Part shown: positions 55,480 through 63,355 of the stretch, piece by piece
Layout: each line of letters begins with the position of its first letter
Numbering within the stretch: position 1 is the first letter of the stretch
Assembly: GCF_003253995.1 (NCBI RefSeq)
Contig: NZ_QKZL01000005.1
Location: forward strand, 248,001-312,000
DNA length: 64,000 nt
Reading direction: 5' to 3'
From: Palleronia aestuarii
GTDB lineage: Bacteria; Pseudomonadota; Alphaproteobacteria; Rhodobacterales; Rhodobacteraceae
Position numbers and translations under genes: made by a program
The notes under the pieces: generated by a model
What the model saw: the letters and a program-made list of their open reading frames with translations, nothing else
Database searches by the model: none
Told to the model about the DNA's origin: nothing

Positions 55480-55493
55480 GGAAACGCGTTTCC
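55480..55493. promoter_or_regulatory. Perfect 14-bp palindrome GGAAACGCGTTTCC
   Basis: An uninterrupted 14-bp palindrome with a central CG, the form typical of LacI-family operators (GAAACG/CGTTTC). It lies 184 bases upstream of the divergent fusion gene and 289 bases upstream of urtA. No LacI-type regulator is encoded in the window, so the cognate protein would be elsewhere. Confidence 0.45.
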
Positions 55494-55500
55494 GATCCCC

Positions 55501-55527
55501 TTTGGCTCTGGTGGTGTGACCGCCCCC
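55501..55527 (+). repeat. 27-bp imperfect direct repeat, copy B
   Basis: Second copy of the repeat at 52697-52723 (23 of 27 identical, same orientation), on the far side of the adenylation-carrier-acyltransferase gene. It runs directly into a 9-bp stem-loop. Together the copies look like the edges of an inserted segment or remnants of a mobile-element end, but no transposase is left. Confidence 0.7.
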
Positions 55528-55543
55528 TGATGGGCAGGGGGCG
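55521..55543. other. Strong stem-loop at repeat copy B
   Basis: CGCCCCCTG and CAGGGGGCG form a perfect 9-bp stem with a 5-base loop, flanked by GAC/GGTC bases that could extend the structure. It is not followed by a T-run. It may be a terminator, a mobile-element end, or a structured part of the urtA leader. Confidence 0.55.
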
Positions 55544-55782
55544 AAGGTCGATGCGGAAGCGGCTGCAGCAACGCTTAAATTTCGATCAAACCCCCCGCAA
55601 ACCGCTTCACTTGGCGGCGATGTCGGGAATGGCAATCGATGGGCCTCACTGGGCTCTGCCACGTCGTGTCTCAATTTGGAATACGCTCTGCAGCGAGCCA
55701 CCAGACATCTGGCGTCTGCAGGCAGGCGGAGTGTCCCTCGGGGCAAATCCGGAAAGTCGTGTCCAAATAGAGGAAATGTTAG

Positions 55783-57066
55783 ATGCTGATCCGATCGCTT
55801 TTCGTCACGGGCGCCCTTTGCGTCGCCGCACAGCCCGGTGTCGCCCAGGAAACCGACTGCCCGGTGAAGGTGGGCGTGCTGCACTCGCTGTCCGGGACGA
55901 TGGCGATCTCCGAGACGACGCTGAAGGACGTCATGGAGATGCTCATCGAGCAGCAGAACGAGGCGGGAGGCGTCCTCGGATGCGATATCGAGGCCGTCGT
56001 CGTCGATCCGGCCTCGGACTGGCCGCGCTTCGCGGAACTCGGTCGTCAGCTCCTGACCGAGGACGAGGTCGACGTGATCTTCGGCTCCTGGACCTCGGTC
56101 AGCCGTAAATCCGTCCTGCCGGTGCTCGAGGAACTGAACGGGCTGATGTTCTACCCCGTCCAGTACGAGGGCGAGGAGAGCTCGAAGAACGTCTTCTACA
56201 CCGGCGCGGCGCCGAACCAGCAGGCGATCCCGGCGGTCGACTATTTCCTGGAGGAGCTCGGTATCGAGAAATTCGCGCTGCTCGGGACCGACTACGTCTA
56301 CCCGCGCACGACGAACAACATCCTCGAGAGCTACCTCCAGGACAAGGGGATCGCGTCGGAGGACATCTTCGTCAATTACACGCCCTTCGGACATTCCGAC
56401 TGGTCGACGATCGTGTCTGACGTGGTCGAGCTCGGCTCCGACGGCTCCCTCGTTGGCGTGATCTCGACGATCAACGGCGACGCCAATATCGGTTTCTACA
56501 AGGAACTTGCCGCACAAGGGATCGATGCAGCCGACATTCCGGTCGTGGCCTTCTCGGTCGGCGAGGAAGAGCTTTCGGGCCTCGACACGTCGAACCTCGT
56601 CGGTCACCTCGCCGCGTGGAACTACTTCATGAGTGCCGACACGCCCGAGAACGAAGAATTCATCGCCGCGTGGCATGACTTCACCGGCGACGAGAACCGC
56701 GTGACGAACGACCCGATGGAAGCCCATTACATCGGCTTCAACATGTGGGTGAACGCGGTCGAGGAAGCCGGGACCACGGATGTCGATGCAGTGCGCGAAG
56801 CGATGTGGGGCCAGGAATTCCCGAACCTCACGGGCGGCACCGCCGTCATGGGCACCAATCACCACCTGTCGAAGCCGGTATTGATCGGCGAGATCCGCGA
56901 GGACGGTCAGTTCGACATCATCTCGGAAACCGACCCCGTGCCGGGCGATGCCTGGACCGATTACCTGCCCGACAGCGCCGTCCTGACCTCCGACTGGAAG
57001 GAGCTCGATTGCGGGATGTACAACACCCGGACCGAGACCTGCGTCCAGCAGACGTCGAACTACTGA
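55783..57066 (+). CDS. urtA: Urea ABC transporter substrate-binding protein UrtA
   Basis: Periplasmic urea receptor of 427 residues, signal peptide about 1-21 (PGVAQ-ETD), AGAGGAA 9 bases before the ATG. UrtA-specific blocks: VGVLHSLSGTMAISETTLKD, IFGSWTSVSRKSVLPVLEE, MFYPVQYEGEESSKNVFYTG and the late EAHYIGFNMWVNAVEEAG. C-terminal Cys in LDCGMYNTRTETC may form a disulfide. First gene of urtABCDE, which imports urea at low concentration; urease genes do not follow, so they must be elsewhere if present. Confidence 0.95.
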   Translation: MLIRSLFVTGALCVAAQPGVAQETDCPVKVGVLHSLSGTMAISETTLKDVMEMLIEQQNEAGGVLGCDIEAVVVDPASDWPRFAELGRQLLTEDEVDVIFGSWTSVSRKSVLPVLEELNGLMFYPVQYEGEESSKNVFYTGAAPNQQAIPAVDYFLEELGIEKFALLGTDYVYPRTTNNILESYLQDKGIASEDIFVNYTPFGHSDWSTIVSDVVELGSDGSLVGVISTINGDANIGFYKELAAQGIDAADIPVVAFSVGEEELSGLDTSNLVGHLAAWNYFMSADTPENEEFIAAWHDFTGDENRVTNDPMEAHYIGFNMWVNAVEEAGTTDVDAVREAMWGQEFPNLTGGTAVMGTNHHLSKPVLIGEIREDGQFDIISETDPVPGDAWTDYLPDSAVLTSDWKELDCGMYNTRTETCVQQTSNY

Positions 57067-57123
57067 CAGGCGATGCCAAGCGGCGCGCGCCCCGGTGCGC
57101 GTCGCACGTTCGGAATCTTGCTT

Positions 57124-59058
57124 ATGCTGCGTCTGCTCCTCGCCCTTGCCATCACCCTGATCGTGGCCCCCGCCGCCGCGCAGGACGATCTGCAAGCCAT
57201 TCTCCAGACCCATGCCGAAGAGGTCGCGAACCCCGGGCGCCGCAGCGTCGGCGCGCTGATCGACGATTTGCTCGCCTCCGACCTGCCGTCCGTTCCGGTG
57301 TTCCTCGACGCGTGGCAGGATCGGGAGGTTGTACGCGACAGCCGCGACGGACGCTTCTTCATCGCGGGCGATGAAGAAGATGGGGTTGTGACGCTTCTGG
57401 ATATCGCGAACGGGGACGAGATCGGGACGGCGCCGGAGGCCGCGCTAGAGGAGGTGCGGCCGAACGGCGGCGTGCGCCGCGTGATCGGCGGAGCACTGGT
57501 GCAATTCCGCCTGAGCGATCCCGATCCGAGGGCGCGGCAACGCGCGCTCGCCTCGATCGCGCGACGTCCCGACGCGGACCAGATCGACCCTTTGCGCGCT
57601 TCGATCGAAGAGGAAGACGATGCCGGTATCCTGGCCGAGAAGGAACGGCTCCTGAACATCCTCGTCGCGCGGTTCGGCGCGACAACGGAGGATCGGATTG
57701 CCGCCATCGAGGCCTTGGCGGGCGAGATCAATCCCGACGCGCGCGCCGCGCTGAGTGAAATCCTCAGGACCGAGGACCGCGTCGTTCCCGCCGGGGAGGC
57801 GACGGACGGCAACGTGGCGGGTACGCTAAGCCTGCCGCGGGCTGAAGCCTATGGCCGGCTGGTCGATGCGGAGCTGGCGCCGCCTGGCGTGTCGCCCGCA
57901 GAGATCCGCGACACGCTCCTGGCCAATGTCGAGGCAGGCGCGGTGGCGGGCACGCGGCTTGCGGATCTCGACACCGATACCGCCCGCCATGCCGCCTACG
58001 AGCGATTGTCGGAGACCGGGCGCGCGGCGCCGTTCGTCTCCGATGAGGAGATCGACGCGGCCATCGCGGCGCACAGCTTCGAGGCGGTCTTTCTGGAGGA
58101 GGACGAAGCCGTCATCGATGCCGCGCGCGCGACGCTTGGCTCGGTCGAGCGACAGGTGGCGCTGAACCGCGCGGCCGATCTCGGGCTCGATGCGCTGTCG
58201 CTCGCCTCGATCTACTTTCTCGCCGCCATCGGTCTCGCGATCACCTTCGGGGTTATGGGGGTCATCAACATGGCCCATGGCGAGTTCATCATGATGGGCG
58301 CCTATACCGGCTACGTCGTCCAGCAATTCGTCCCGGACTACACCCTGTCGCTGGTCATCGCCCTGCCGCTCGCCTTCATCGTCGCCGCCGCCGCGGGCGT
58401 GGCGATGGAGCGCCTGGTGATCCGGCATCTCTATCACCGTCCGCTGGAGACGTTGCTTGCGACGTTCGGCATATCCATCGCGCTGCAGCAGCTTGCCAAG
58501 AACATCTTCGGCACGCAGGCCCGGCCGCTGACCTCGCCCGACTGGCTGGGCGGTCAGCTGGTCGTCAACGAACTGGTCTCGATCAGCTATATCCGCATCG
58601 CGATCTTCGTTCTTGCGCTGGCCTTCCTCGGGCTCCTGCTCTTCATTCTCAACCGCACCCGGCTGGGGCTCGAAGTGCGCGCTGTGACGCAGAACCCCGG
58701 CATGGCGGCGTCGATGGGGATCGACCCCGACCGTATCAACATGATGACATTCGCCCTCGGCTCCGGCATCGCCGGGATCGCCGGCGTGGCCATCGGCCTC
58801 TATGCGCAGGTCACGTCCGAGATGGGCGCCAACTACATCGTGCAGAGCTTCATGACCGTGGTCGTCGGCGGTGTCGGGAATGTCTGGGGGACCCTGGCCG
58901 GCGCGGGCCTGATCGGCGTGCTGCAGAAGCTGATCGAGGGGATGAACCCGTCGAACACGCTCGCCGCTCAGACCTACATGATCCTCTTCATCATTCTCTT
59001 CATCCAGTTCCGGCCCCGCGGCATCGTCGCGCTTCGCGGCCGCGCCGCGGAGGGCTGA
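57124..59058 (+). CDS. urtB: Urea ABC transporter permease UrtB (long form)
   Basis: A 644-residue permease. I prefer ATG 57124 because it begins directly with a signal-like helix (LLLALAITLIVAPAAAQ); ATG 57073 would add 17 residues. Residues about 20-355 are a soluble, probably periplasmic, HEAT-like region; a LivH-type permease follows (ITFGVMGVINMAHGEFIMMG, RAVTQNPGMAASMGID, VGGVGNVWGTLAGAGLIG). The long N-terminal part is normal for proteobacterial UrtB. UrtC starts 4 bases after its stop. Confidence 0.93.
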   Translation: MLRLLLALAITLIVAPAAAQDDLQAILQTHAEEVANPGRRSVGALIDDLLASDLPSVPVFLDAWQDREVVRDSRDGRFFIAGDEEDGVVTLLDIANGDEIGTAPEAALEEVRPNGGVRRVIGGALVQFRLSDPDPRARQRALASIARRPDADQIDPLRASIEEEDDAGILAEKERLLNILVARFGATTEDRIAAIEALAGEINPDARAALSEILRTEDRVVPAGEATDGNVAGTLSLPRAEAYGRLVDAELAPPGVSPAEIRDTLLANVEAGAVAGTRLADLDTDTARHAAYERLSETGRAAPFVSDEEIDAAIAAHSFEAVFLEEDEAVIDAARATLGSVERQVALNRAADLGLDALSLASIYFLAAIGLAITFGVMGVINMAHGEFIMMGAYTGYVVQQFVPDYTLSLVIALPLAFIVAAAAGVAMERLVIRHLYHRPLETLLATFGISIALQQLAKNIFGTQARPLTSPDWLGGQLVVNELVSISYIRIAIFVLALAFLGLLLFILNRTRLGLEVRAVTQNPGMAASMGIDPDRINMMTFALGSGIAGIAGVAIGLYAQVTSEMGANYIVQSFMTVVVGGVGNVWGTLAGAGLIGVLQKLIEGMNPSNTLAAQTYMILFIILFIQFRPRGIVALRGRAAEG

Positions 59059-59061
59059 GCC

Positions 59062-60306
59062 ATGGCCGACGCTACGCTGACCGGACCGGCGACGGTGCCC
59101 CCGATCAGGCGAACATCGACGATGATCTTCCTCGCCGCGCTCGCCGTCTTCGTCTTGCTGGTGACGTTGCTCGCCGATGCCGGCATGATTTCGACCTCCA
59201 CCGTCAAGCTGCTCGGCAAAACCCTCTGTCTGGCGCTTGCAGCAGTGGCAATGGACGTCGTCTGGGGCTATACCGGCATCCTCTCGCTCGGCCACATGGC
59301 CTTCTTCGGGCTCGGTGGCTACGCGATCGGGATGTGGCTGATGTGGGCCCGGACCGAGGCGATCGTCCTCGCCGATATGGCGGCACGGACCCTTCCCCCG
59401 ACGCCTTCCGAGCTACAGGACGCCATCGGCAGCCAGATATTTGGCGTCGTGGGCACGTCGGACATCCCCATGATCTGGACCTTCGCGCATTCCCTGCCGC
59501 TGCAACTGGCCATGGTCGTACTGGTGCCGGGTCTCCTGGCGCTCGTCTTCGGCTGGCTCGCCTTCCGCAGCCGGGTCGCCGGGGTGTACCTGTCGATCCT
59601 GACCCAGGCCATGACGCTCGCCCTGTCGCTCTATCTCTTCCAGAACGATAGCGGGCTACGGGGCAATAACGGCCTTTCTGGGCTGCAGAATATTCCCGGT
59701 TTCGAGACCACCTCCCAGGCGACGATCTCCATCGCCTTCTTCTGGGGTTCGGCCCTCGCGCTCGGGCTCGGCTATCTCCTGTTCGCCTGGGTGGTGTCGG
59801 GCCGCATGGGCAGCGTCCTCAGGGCCGTGCGCGACGACGAGGCGCGCGTTCGCTTCCTCGGCTACCACGTCGAGTCGTTCAAGCTCTTCGCCTTCACCCT
59901 GACCGCCATCGTTACCGGGATCGCGGGTGCGCTCTATTACCCGCAGGCCGGCATCATCAATCCAAATGAGATCGCCCCCGTCGCGTCGATCTATCTCGCG
60001 GTGTGGGTCGCCATCGGCGGACGCGGCCGCCTTTACGGCGCGGCCATCGGCGCGATCGTGGTTTCGCTTTTGTCGAACTGGTTCACCTCCGGCGGCGCGC
60101 CGGACATCGATCTCGGGATCTACGAGATCCGCTGGACGGAATGGTGGCTCGTCCTGCTCGGTGTGAGCTTCATCTGCGTTACGCTCTTCGCACCGCAGGG
60201 CCTTGGCGGTCTATTCGACCTCTTGTCCGCGCGCCGCCGCTCGGGGCGCAGGGCAAGCTACGGCCCCGACACGGGCGCGAAACGTCCAGAGGAGGGAGCG
60301 GAGTGA
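59062..60306 (+). CDS. urtC: Urea ABC transporter permease UrtC
   Basis: A 414-residue LivM-type permease with about ten segments. Features: VVWGYTGILSLGHMAFFGLG, the UrtC-typical NNGLSGLQNIPGF, the cytosolic loop RAVRDDEARVRFLGYHVESF, and VWVAIGGRGRLYGAAIGA. It forms the urea channel with UrtB. Its TGA overlaps the UrtD GTG start (GTGA). Confidence 0.95.
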   Translation: MADATLTGPATVPPIRRTSTMIFLAALAVFVLLVTLLADAGMISTSTVKLLGKTLCLALAAVAMDVVWGYTGILSLGHMAFFGLGGYAIGMWLMWARTEAIVLADMAARTLPPTPSELQDAIGSQIFGVVGTSDIPMIWTFAHSLPLQLAMVVLVPGLLALVFGWLAFRSRVAGVYLSILTQAMTLALSLYLFQNDSGLRGNNGLSGLQNIPGFETTSQATISIAFFWGSALALGLGYLLFAWVVSGRMGSVLRAVRDDEARVRFLGYHVESFKLFAFTLTAIVTGIAGALYYPQAGIINPNEIAPVASIYLAVWVAIGGRGRLYGAAIGAIVVSLLSNWFTSGGAPDIDLGIYEIRWTEWWLVLLGVSFICVTLFAPQGLGGLFDLLSARRRSGRRASYGPDTGAKRPEEGAE

Positions 60307-61034
60307 GCCTGCTGGAAGTCGATGGGATCTCCGTCTCCTTCGACGGATTCAGGGCGATCAACAATCTGTCCTTCACGATCGAAGAGCCGGAATTGCGGGC
60401 GGTGATTGGGCCGAACGGGGCGGGAAAGACGACCTTCATGGACATCGTGACCGGCAAGACCCGCCCCGATACCGGCAAGGTGTTGTGGGGCGAGGATAAC
60501 CTCAACCTGATCGGACGGTCTGAAAGCGCCATCGCCCGTGCGGGCGTGGGACGGAAATTCCAGAAGCCCACGGTCTTCGAGGACCAGTCGGTTCGCGAGA
60601 ACCTGGCGATGGCGATCAAGGGCGACCGCAATCCTTTCGCCGTGCTTTTCGGACGGCGGGACGACGCGGCGCGCCTGACCGAGATCGCCACGGAGATCGG
60701 CCTGTTCGGCCGGCTCGGGCGCAAGGCGGGCGAGCTCAGCCACGGGCAGAAGCAATGGCTCGAGATCGGGATGCTGCTCGCTCAGGAGCCGCGCCTCCTG
60801 TTGGTGGACGAGCCGGCCGCCGGGATGACGCCCGAAGAGCGCACGCAGACCACCGATCTGTTGAAGCGGTTGGCGACACGCCACGCCGTCGTCGTCGTCG
60901 AGCACGACATGGATTTCGTCCGCCGCCTGGATTGCCGCGTGACCGTCCTGCACGAAGGGCGCGTCCTGGCCGAGGGAAGCGTCGACCATGTCACGCAGAA
61001 CCCGGAGGTCATCGATGTGTACCTGGGACGTTGA
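60303..61034 (+). CDS. urtD: Urea ABC transporter ATP-binding protein UrtD
   Basis: A 243-residue ATPase with GTG start overlapping the UrtC stop. Walker A GPNGAGKTTFMD, the UrtD-specific FQKPTVFEDQSVRENL, the divergent signature LSHGQKQWLEIGMLL and Walker B LLLVDEPAAGMTPEE identify it as UrtD rather than a generic LivG. It pairs with UrtE. Confidence 0.95.
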   Translation: MSLLEVDGISVSFDGFRAINNLSFTIEEPELRAVIGPNGAGKTTFMDIVTGKTRPDTGKVLWGEDNLNLIGRSESAIARAGVGRKFQKPTVFEDQSVRENLAMAIKGDRNPFAVLFGRRDDAARLTEIATEIGLFGRLGRKAGELSHGQKQWLEIGMLLAQEPRLLLVDEPAAGMTPEERTQTTDLLKRLATRHAVVVVEHDMDFVRRLDCRVTVLHEGRVLAEGSVDHVTQNPEVIDVYLGR

Positions 61035-61036
61035 GA

Positions 61037-61732
61037 ATGCTTGAGGTTCGCGATCTGACCCTGCGCTACGGACAGAGCCAGGTCCTGCACGGAATAAACC
61101 TGACCGCGAAGGCGGGGGAGGTCACGGCCGTGATGGGCATGAACGGCGTCGGGAAGACCTCGTTGATGAAAGCGATCGCGGGCCGGCATCCCTTCCACGG
61201 CGGCTCGATCCGCCTTGGCGAGCGGGACCTTGGCCATCCGACCGCCGCCGAGGCGGCACGCGCCGGGATCGCCTACGTGCCGCAGGGCCGCGAGATATTC
61301 CCGCGCCTGACCGTGACCGAGAACATCGAGTCCGGCTTCGCCTGCTTGCCTCGCGCCGAACGACGCGTGCCGCCGCGCATCTACGACCTGTTTCCGGTCC
61401 TGCGCGAGATGCATGGCCGCCGGGGCGGCGATCTGTCCGGCGGCCAGCAGCAGCAACTCGCGATCGCGCGAGCGCTAGTGACAAAACCGCGCGTTCTCCT
61501 CCTCGACGAGCCGACGGAAGGGATCCAGCCCTCCATCATCAAGGAGATCGGACGTGTCATCGCGACCTTGCGCGACGAGGGAGAGATGGCGCTGATCCTG
61601 GTCGAGCAATATTTCGACTTCGCCGTCGAGGCCGCCGACCGGGTATACGCGATCCGCGGCGGCCATGTCGCTTTCGAGAGCGCCGCACGTGATCTCGACC
61701 GCAATCGCCTCCTCCGCGAGATCGCCTTGTGA
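61037..61732 (+). CDS. urtE: Urea ABC transporter ATP-binding protein UrtE
   Basis: A 231-residue ATPase, ATG 61037, 2 bases after the UrtD stop. Walker A GMNGVGKTSLMKAI, VPQGREIFPRLTVTENIESG, signature LSGGQQQQLAIARAL and the UrtE hallmark LLLDEPTEGIQPSIIKEIG are intact. Last gene of the urea importer. Downstream DNA is decayed and carries no urease accessory gene. Confidence 0.95.
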   Translation: MLEVRDLTLRYGQSQVLHGINLTAKAGEVTAVMGMNGVGKTSLMKAIAGRHPFHGGSIRLGERDLGHPTAAEAARAGIAYVPQGREIFPRLTVTENIESGFACLPRAERRVPPRIYDLFPVLREMHGRRGGDLSGGQQQQLAIARALVTKPRVLLLDEPTEGIQPSIIKEIGRVIATLRDEGEMALILVEQYFDFAVEAADRVYAIRGGHVAFESAARDLDRNRLLREIAL

Positions 61733-62047
61733 TCGTTTGGAGTGATTTTCGGAGGTGAGCGTCATGAAGCGCGGTGAAGAGGCCTGGGAGACGAGTTCTG
61801 TGCCGTGAACGCAGTAGCCGCTTCGCAGGATTCGCCGCGGCTGTCGACGTGCCGGAGCCGCCCTCGAGTTCCATGGTCCCAATGGCGTGCATGCCGTCAT
61901 CGTCACGCAGACCTCGCGGGTGATTGCCGGCACGACGTGCGGTCCTCAAGTGGACTCAGATCACTCGGATATGATGGGCCGAGAAACGGCGGCGATTGCC
62001 GCAGGGGAGGCTCGGCGAGGGGCTGCGGCTTCGCTTAAAATTAGGGT
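61733..62047. other. Decayed region after urtE, no supported gene
   Basis: About 315 bases. A Shine-Dalgarno-like GGAGGTGAG at about 61754 is followed by an ATG (61764), but its frame stops after 14 codons. Other frames are short and show no motif I recognise. Composition drops and the next features are gene fragments, so I read this as degenerate DNA. Confidence 0.45.
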
Positions 62048-62230
62048 TCACATCGCCCGTGCTACGCCCCGGGACGCTATTTCGCGCCGTACGAGTTTCG
62101 AGATCACCTTCCTTCCAGTGAGCGTCGGAAGCAACGCTTCGACCTTTACTGCTGCCTCGGCCAGTACTGCCCCGGGTTCGCCGGCCAAGAACGCAACTAT
62201 TGAAGAGGCATCAAGAGCGCAGATGGCCAA
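62048..62230 (-). pseudogene. PIN-domain (VapC-like) toxin fragment
   Basis: About 60 codons on the minus strand. The N-terminal stretch ICALDASSIVAFLAGEPGA matches the first strand and helix of VapC PIN toxins, with the catalytic Asp in LDAS. After EALLPTL the sequence jumps to KVISKLVRREIASRG and stops, so the middle and C-terminal acidic residues are missing (internal deletion and truncation). No intact antitoxin is visible upstream. It probably no longer makes a working ribonuclease. Confidence 0.5.
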
Positions 62231-62289
62231 TCCCGTTCCGCCTCAGCTCTGCATCGACGTACTTCTCCGCGAAGAACGTCTGGGCCGCG

Positions 62290-62363
62290 CCGTCCTGCAG
62301 CTTCAAATGCCGTGTGACGAGGGTCACCGTCCTGCAGCTTCAAATGCCGTGTGACGAGGGTCA
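62290..62363 (+). repeat. Perfect tandem duplication of a 37-bp unit
   Basis: Positions 62290-62326 and 62327-62363 are identical (unit begins CCGTCCTGCAGC and ends GACGAGGGTCA). Only two copies, no spacer, so it is not a CRISPR. It lies in decayed DNA between the PIN fragment and the epimerase pseudogene and looks like a recent slippage or recombination duplication. Confidence 0.9.
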
Positions 62364-62472
62364 GTGCGCAGCGGCGGCGGATTTGGGCCGTGGTTTCCGT
62401 CGGCCAAATCTAAAACGGTATGAATACGACGATACCGACCCGGTCGATCCCGGTGAGCCGGAAGCCTCGAAC

Positions 62473-63281
62473 TCAGACCGGCCGCGGCGCTCTCTTGAAA
62501 CCCGCTGTGCAGAAGTTCCCGCCGTGAAACTGTTCCGCCTCCGCCAAGTCCGGCGGCTTGTCGGGCACGTCGTCGTCTCAATCCGTCCCGTTATGCACCG
62601 GTGCATACACGAGCCGGTGATCAAGTTCTCCGTTATAACAGTGGGCGTCAGCGTTAGCCGAAAAGCCGCCGGCCACGAAGTGGTCGAATGGAAGCGCATC
62701 GACGCAGTATTTCAGAAGCCGCCCCATGTCCCGGTGACTTATCCAAGTCCGCAGGTCGCGCCGGGAGAGGGGCCGTTCACGGAACTATCCAATCTTAGGC
62801 GCGCCGGTTTCGAGCCCGTGGCGGTCGGCGCAGAGGCATTCCACGGCCTCGCCTCCGACCTTCGACGCGCCATAGCGCGTATCCGGGCGGGGCAGGGCAG
62901 TGCGGTCATGCCGCTCTAGGCAGGACGATATTCCGCCGCGTGGTTGGAACTTGCGAAGATCACGTGTCCGACACCCGCGATCCGCATCGCCTCGAAGGCC
63001 GTGTAGGCCCCGATCACGTTGGCAGGCAGGATCGCGTCCGCCTCTACTTCCGTCGGGATGCCGGCAAGAAACACGAGGCAATCCATGCCCCGGTACGCCT
63101 CGATCATCGTGACCAGTTCGGTCCCACCGGCGATCCGCATTTCCTTATTCTCGTGCAGGTCGGGCACGAGATTGAAATCTGGGAGGCGCAGAAGATCGCG
63201 CTACGGCGCGAGGGCGCGGCGCGCCGCTCCTCCGATCCGTCTCGCAACTCACGTGACAACGATCCGCTCCATTCGGCCCAT
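62473..63281 (-). pseudogene. Inactivated NAD-dependent epimerase, uronate dehydrogenase-like
   Basis: About 270 codons of an extended SDR of uronate-dehydrogenase type are recognisable end to end. ATG 63281 has GGGGAGG upstream, then MERIVVT and a Rossmann-like region. AILPANVIGAYTAFEAMRIA, VIFASSNHAAEY, the catalytic block RYGASKVGGEA, then WISHRDMGRLL and FSANADAHCYN follow. The frame is broken by TGA (63251-63249), TAG (63203-63201), a frameshift near 62918 with TAG, TAG (62787-62785) and TGA (62580-62578). Five or more lesions make it non-functional. It is divergent from the GntR gene at 63356, which probably once regulated it. Confidence 0.75.
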
Positions 63282-63355
63282 CTGGTACCTCCCCTTTTGT
63301 CTTGGCCATGCGATTAGAGTAGGCTCATCGGGCAAGAGCCAAACGAGGACTTGTG

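Larger units (their letters stand above)
55297..55782. other. 486-base intergenic region between fusion gene and urtA
   Basis: Both flanking genes are transcribed away from this gap, so promoters for each are expected. It contains a perfect 14-bp palindrome, direct-repeat copy B and a strong hairpin. From about 55545 to 55765 I see no gene; the urtA Shine-Dalgarno (AGAGGAA at about 55767) ends the region. Base composition is less GC-rich than the operons on either side. Confidence 0.5.

Noticed and set aside
55783-61732. Branched-chain amino acid importer
   Set aside because: UrtA/UrtD/UrtE-specific motifs and the long UrtB mark the set as a urea importer.
62290-62363. Possible CRISPR array
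   Set aside because: Only two identical adjacent units with no spacer between them and no cas gene nearby.
62200-62919. 239-codon plus-strand open frame after urtE
   Set aside because: It runs antisense to the recognisable uronate-dehydrogenase-like pseudogene and across the tandem duplication, with no motif of its own.
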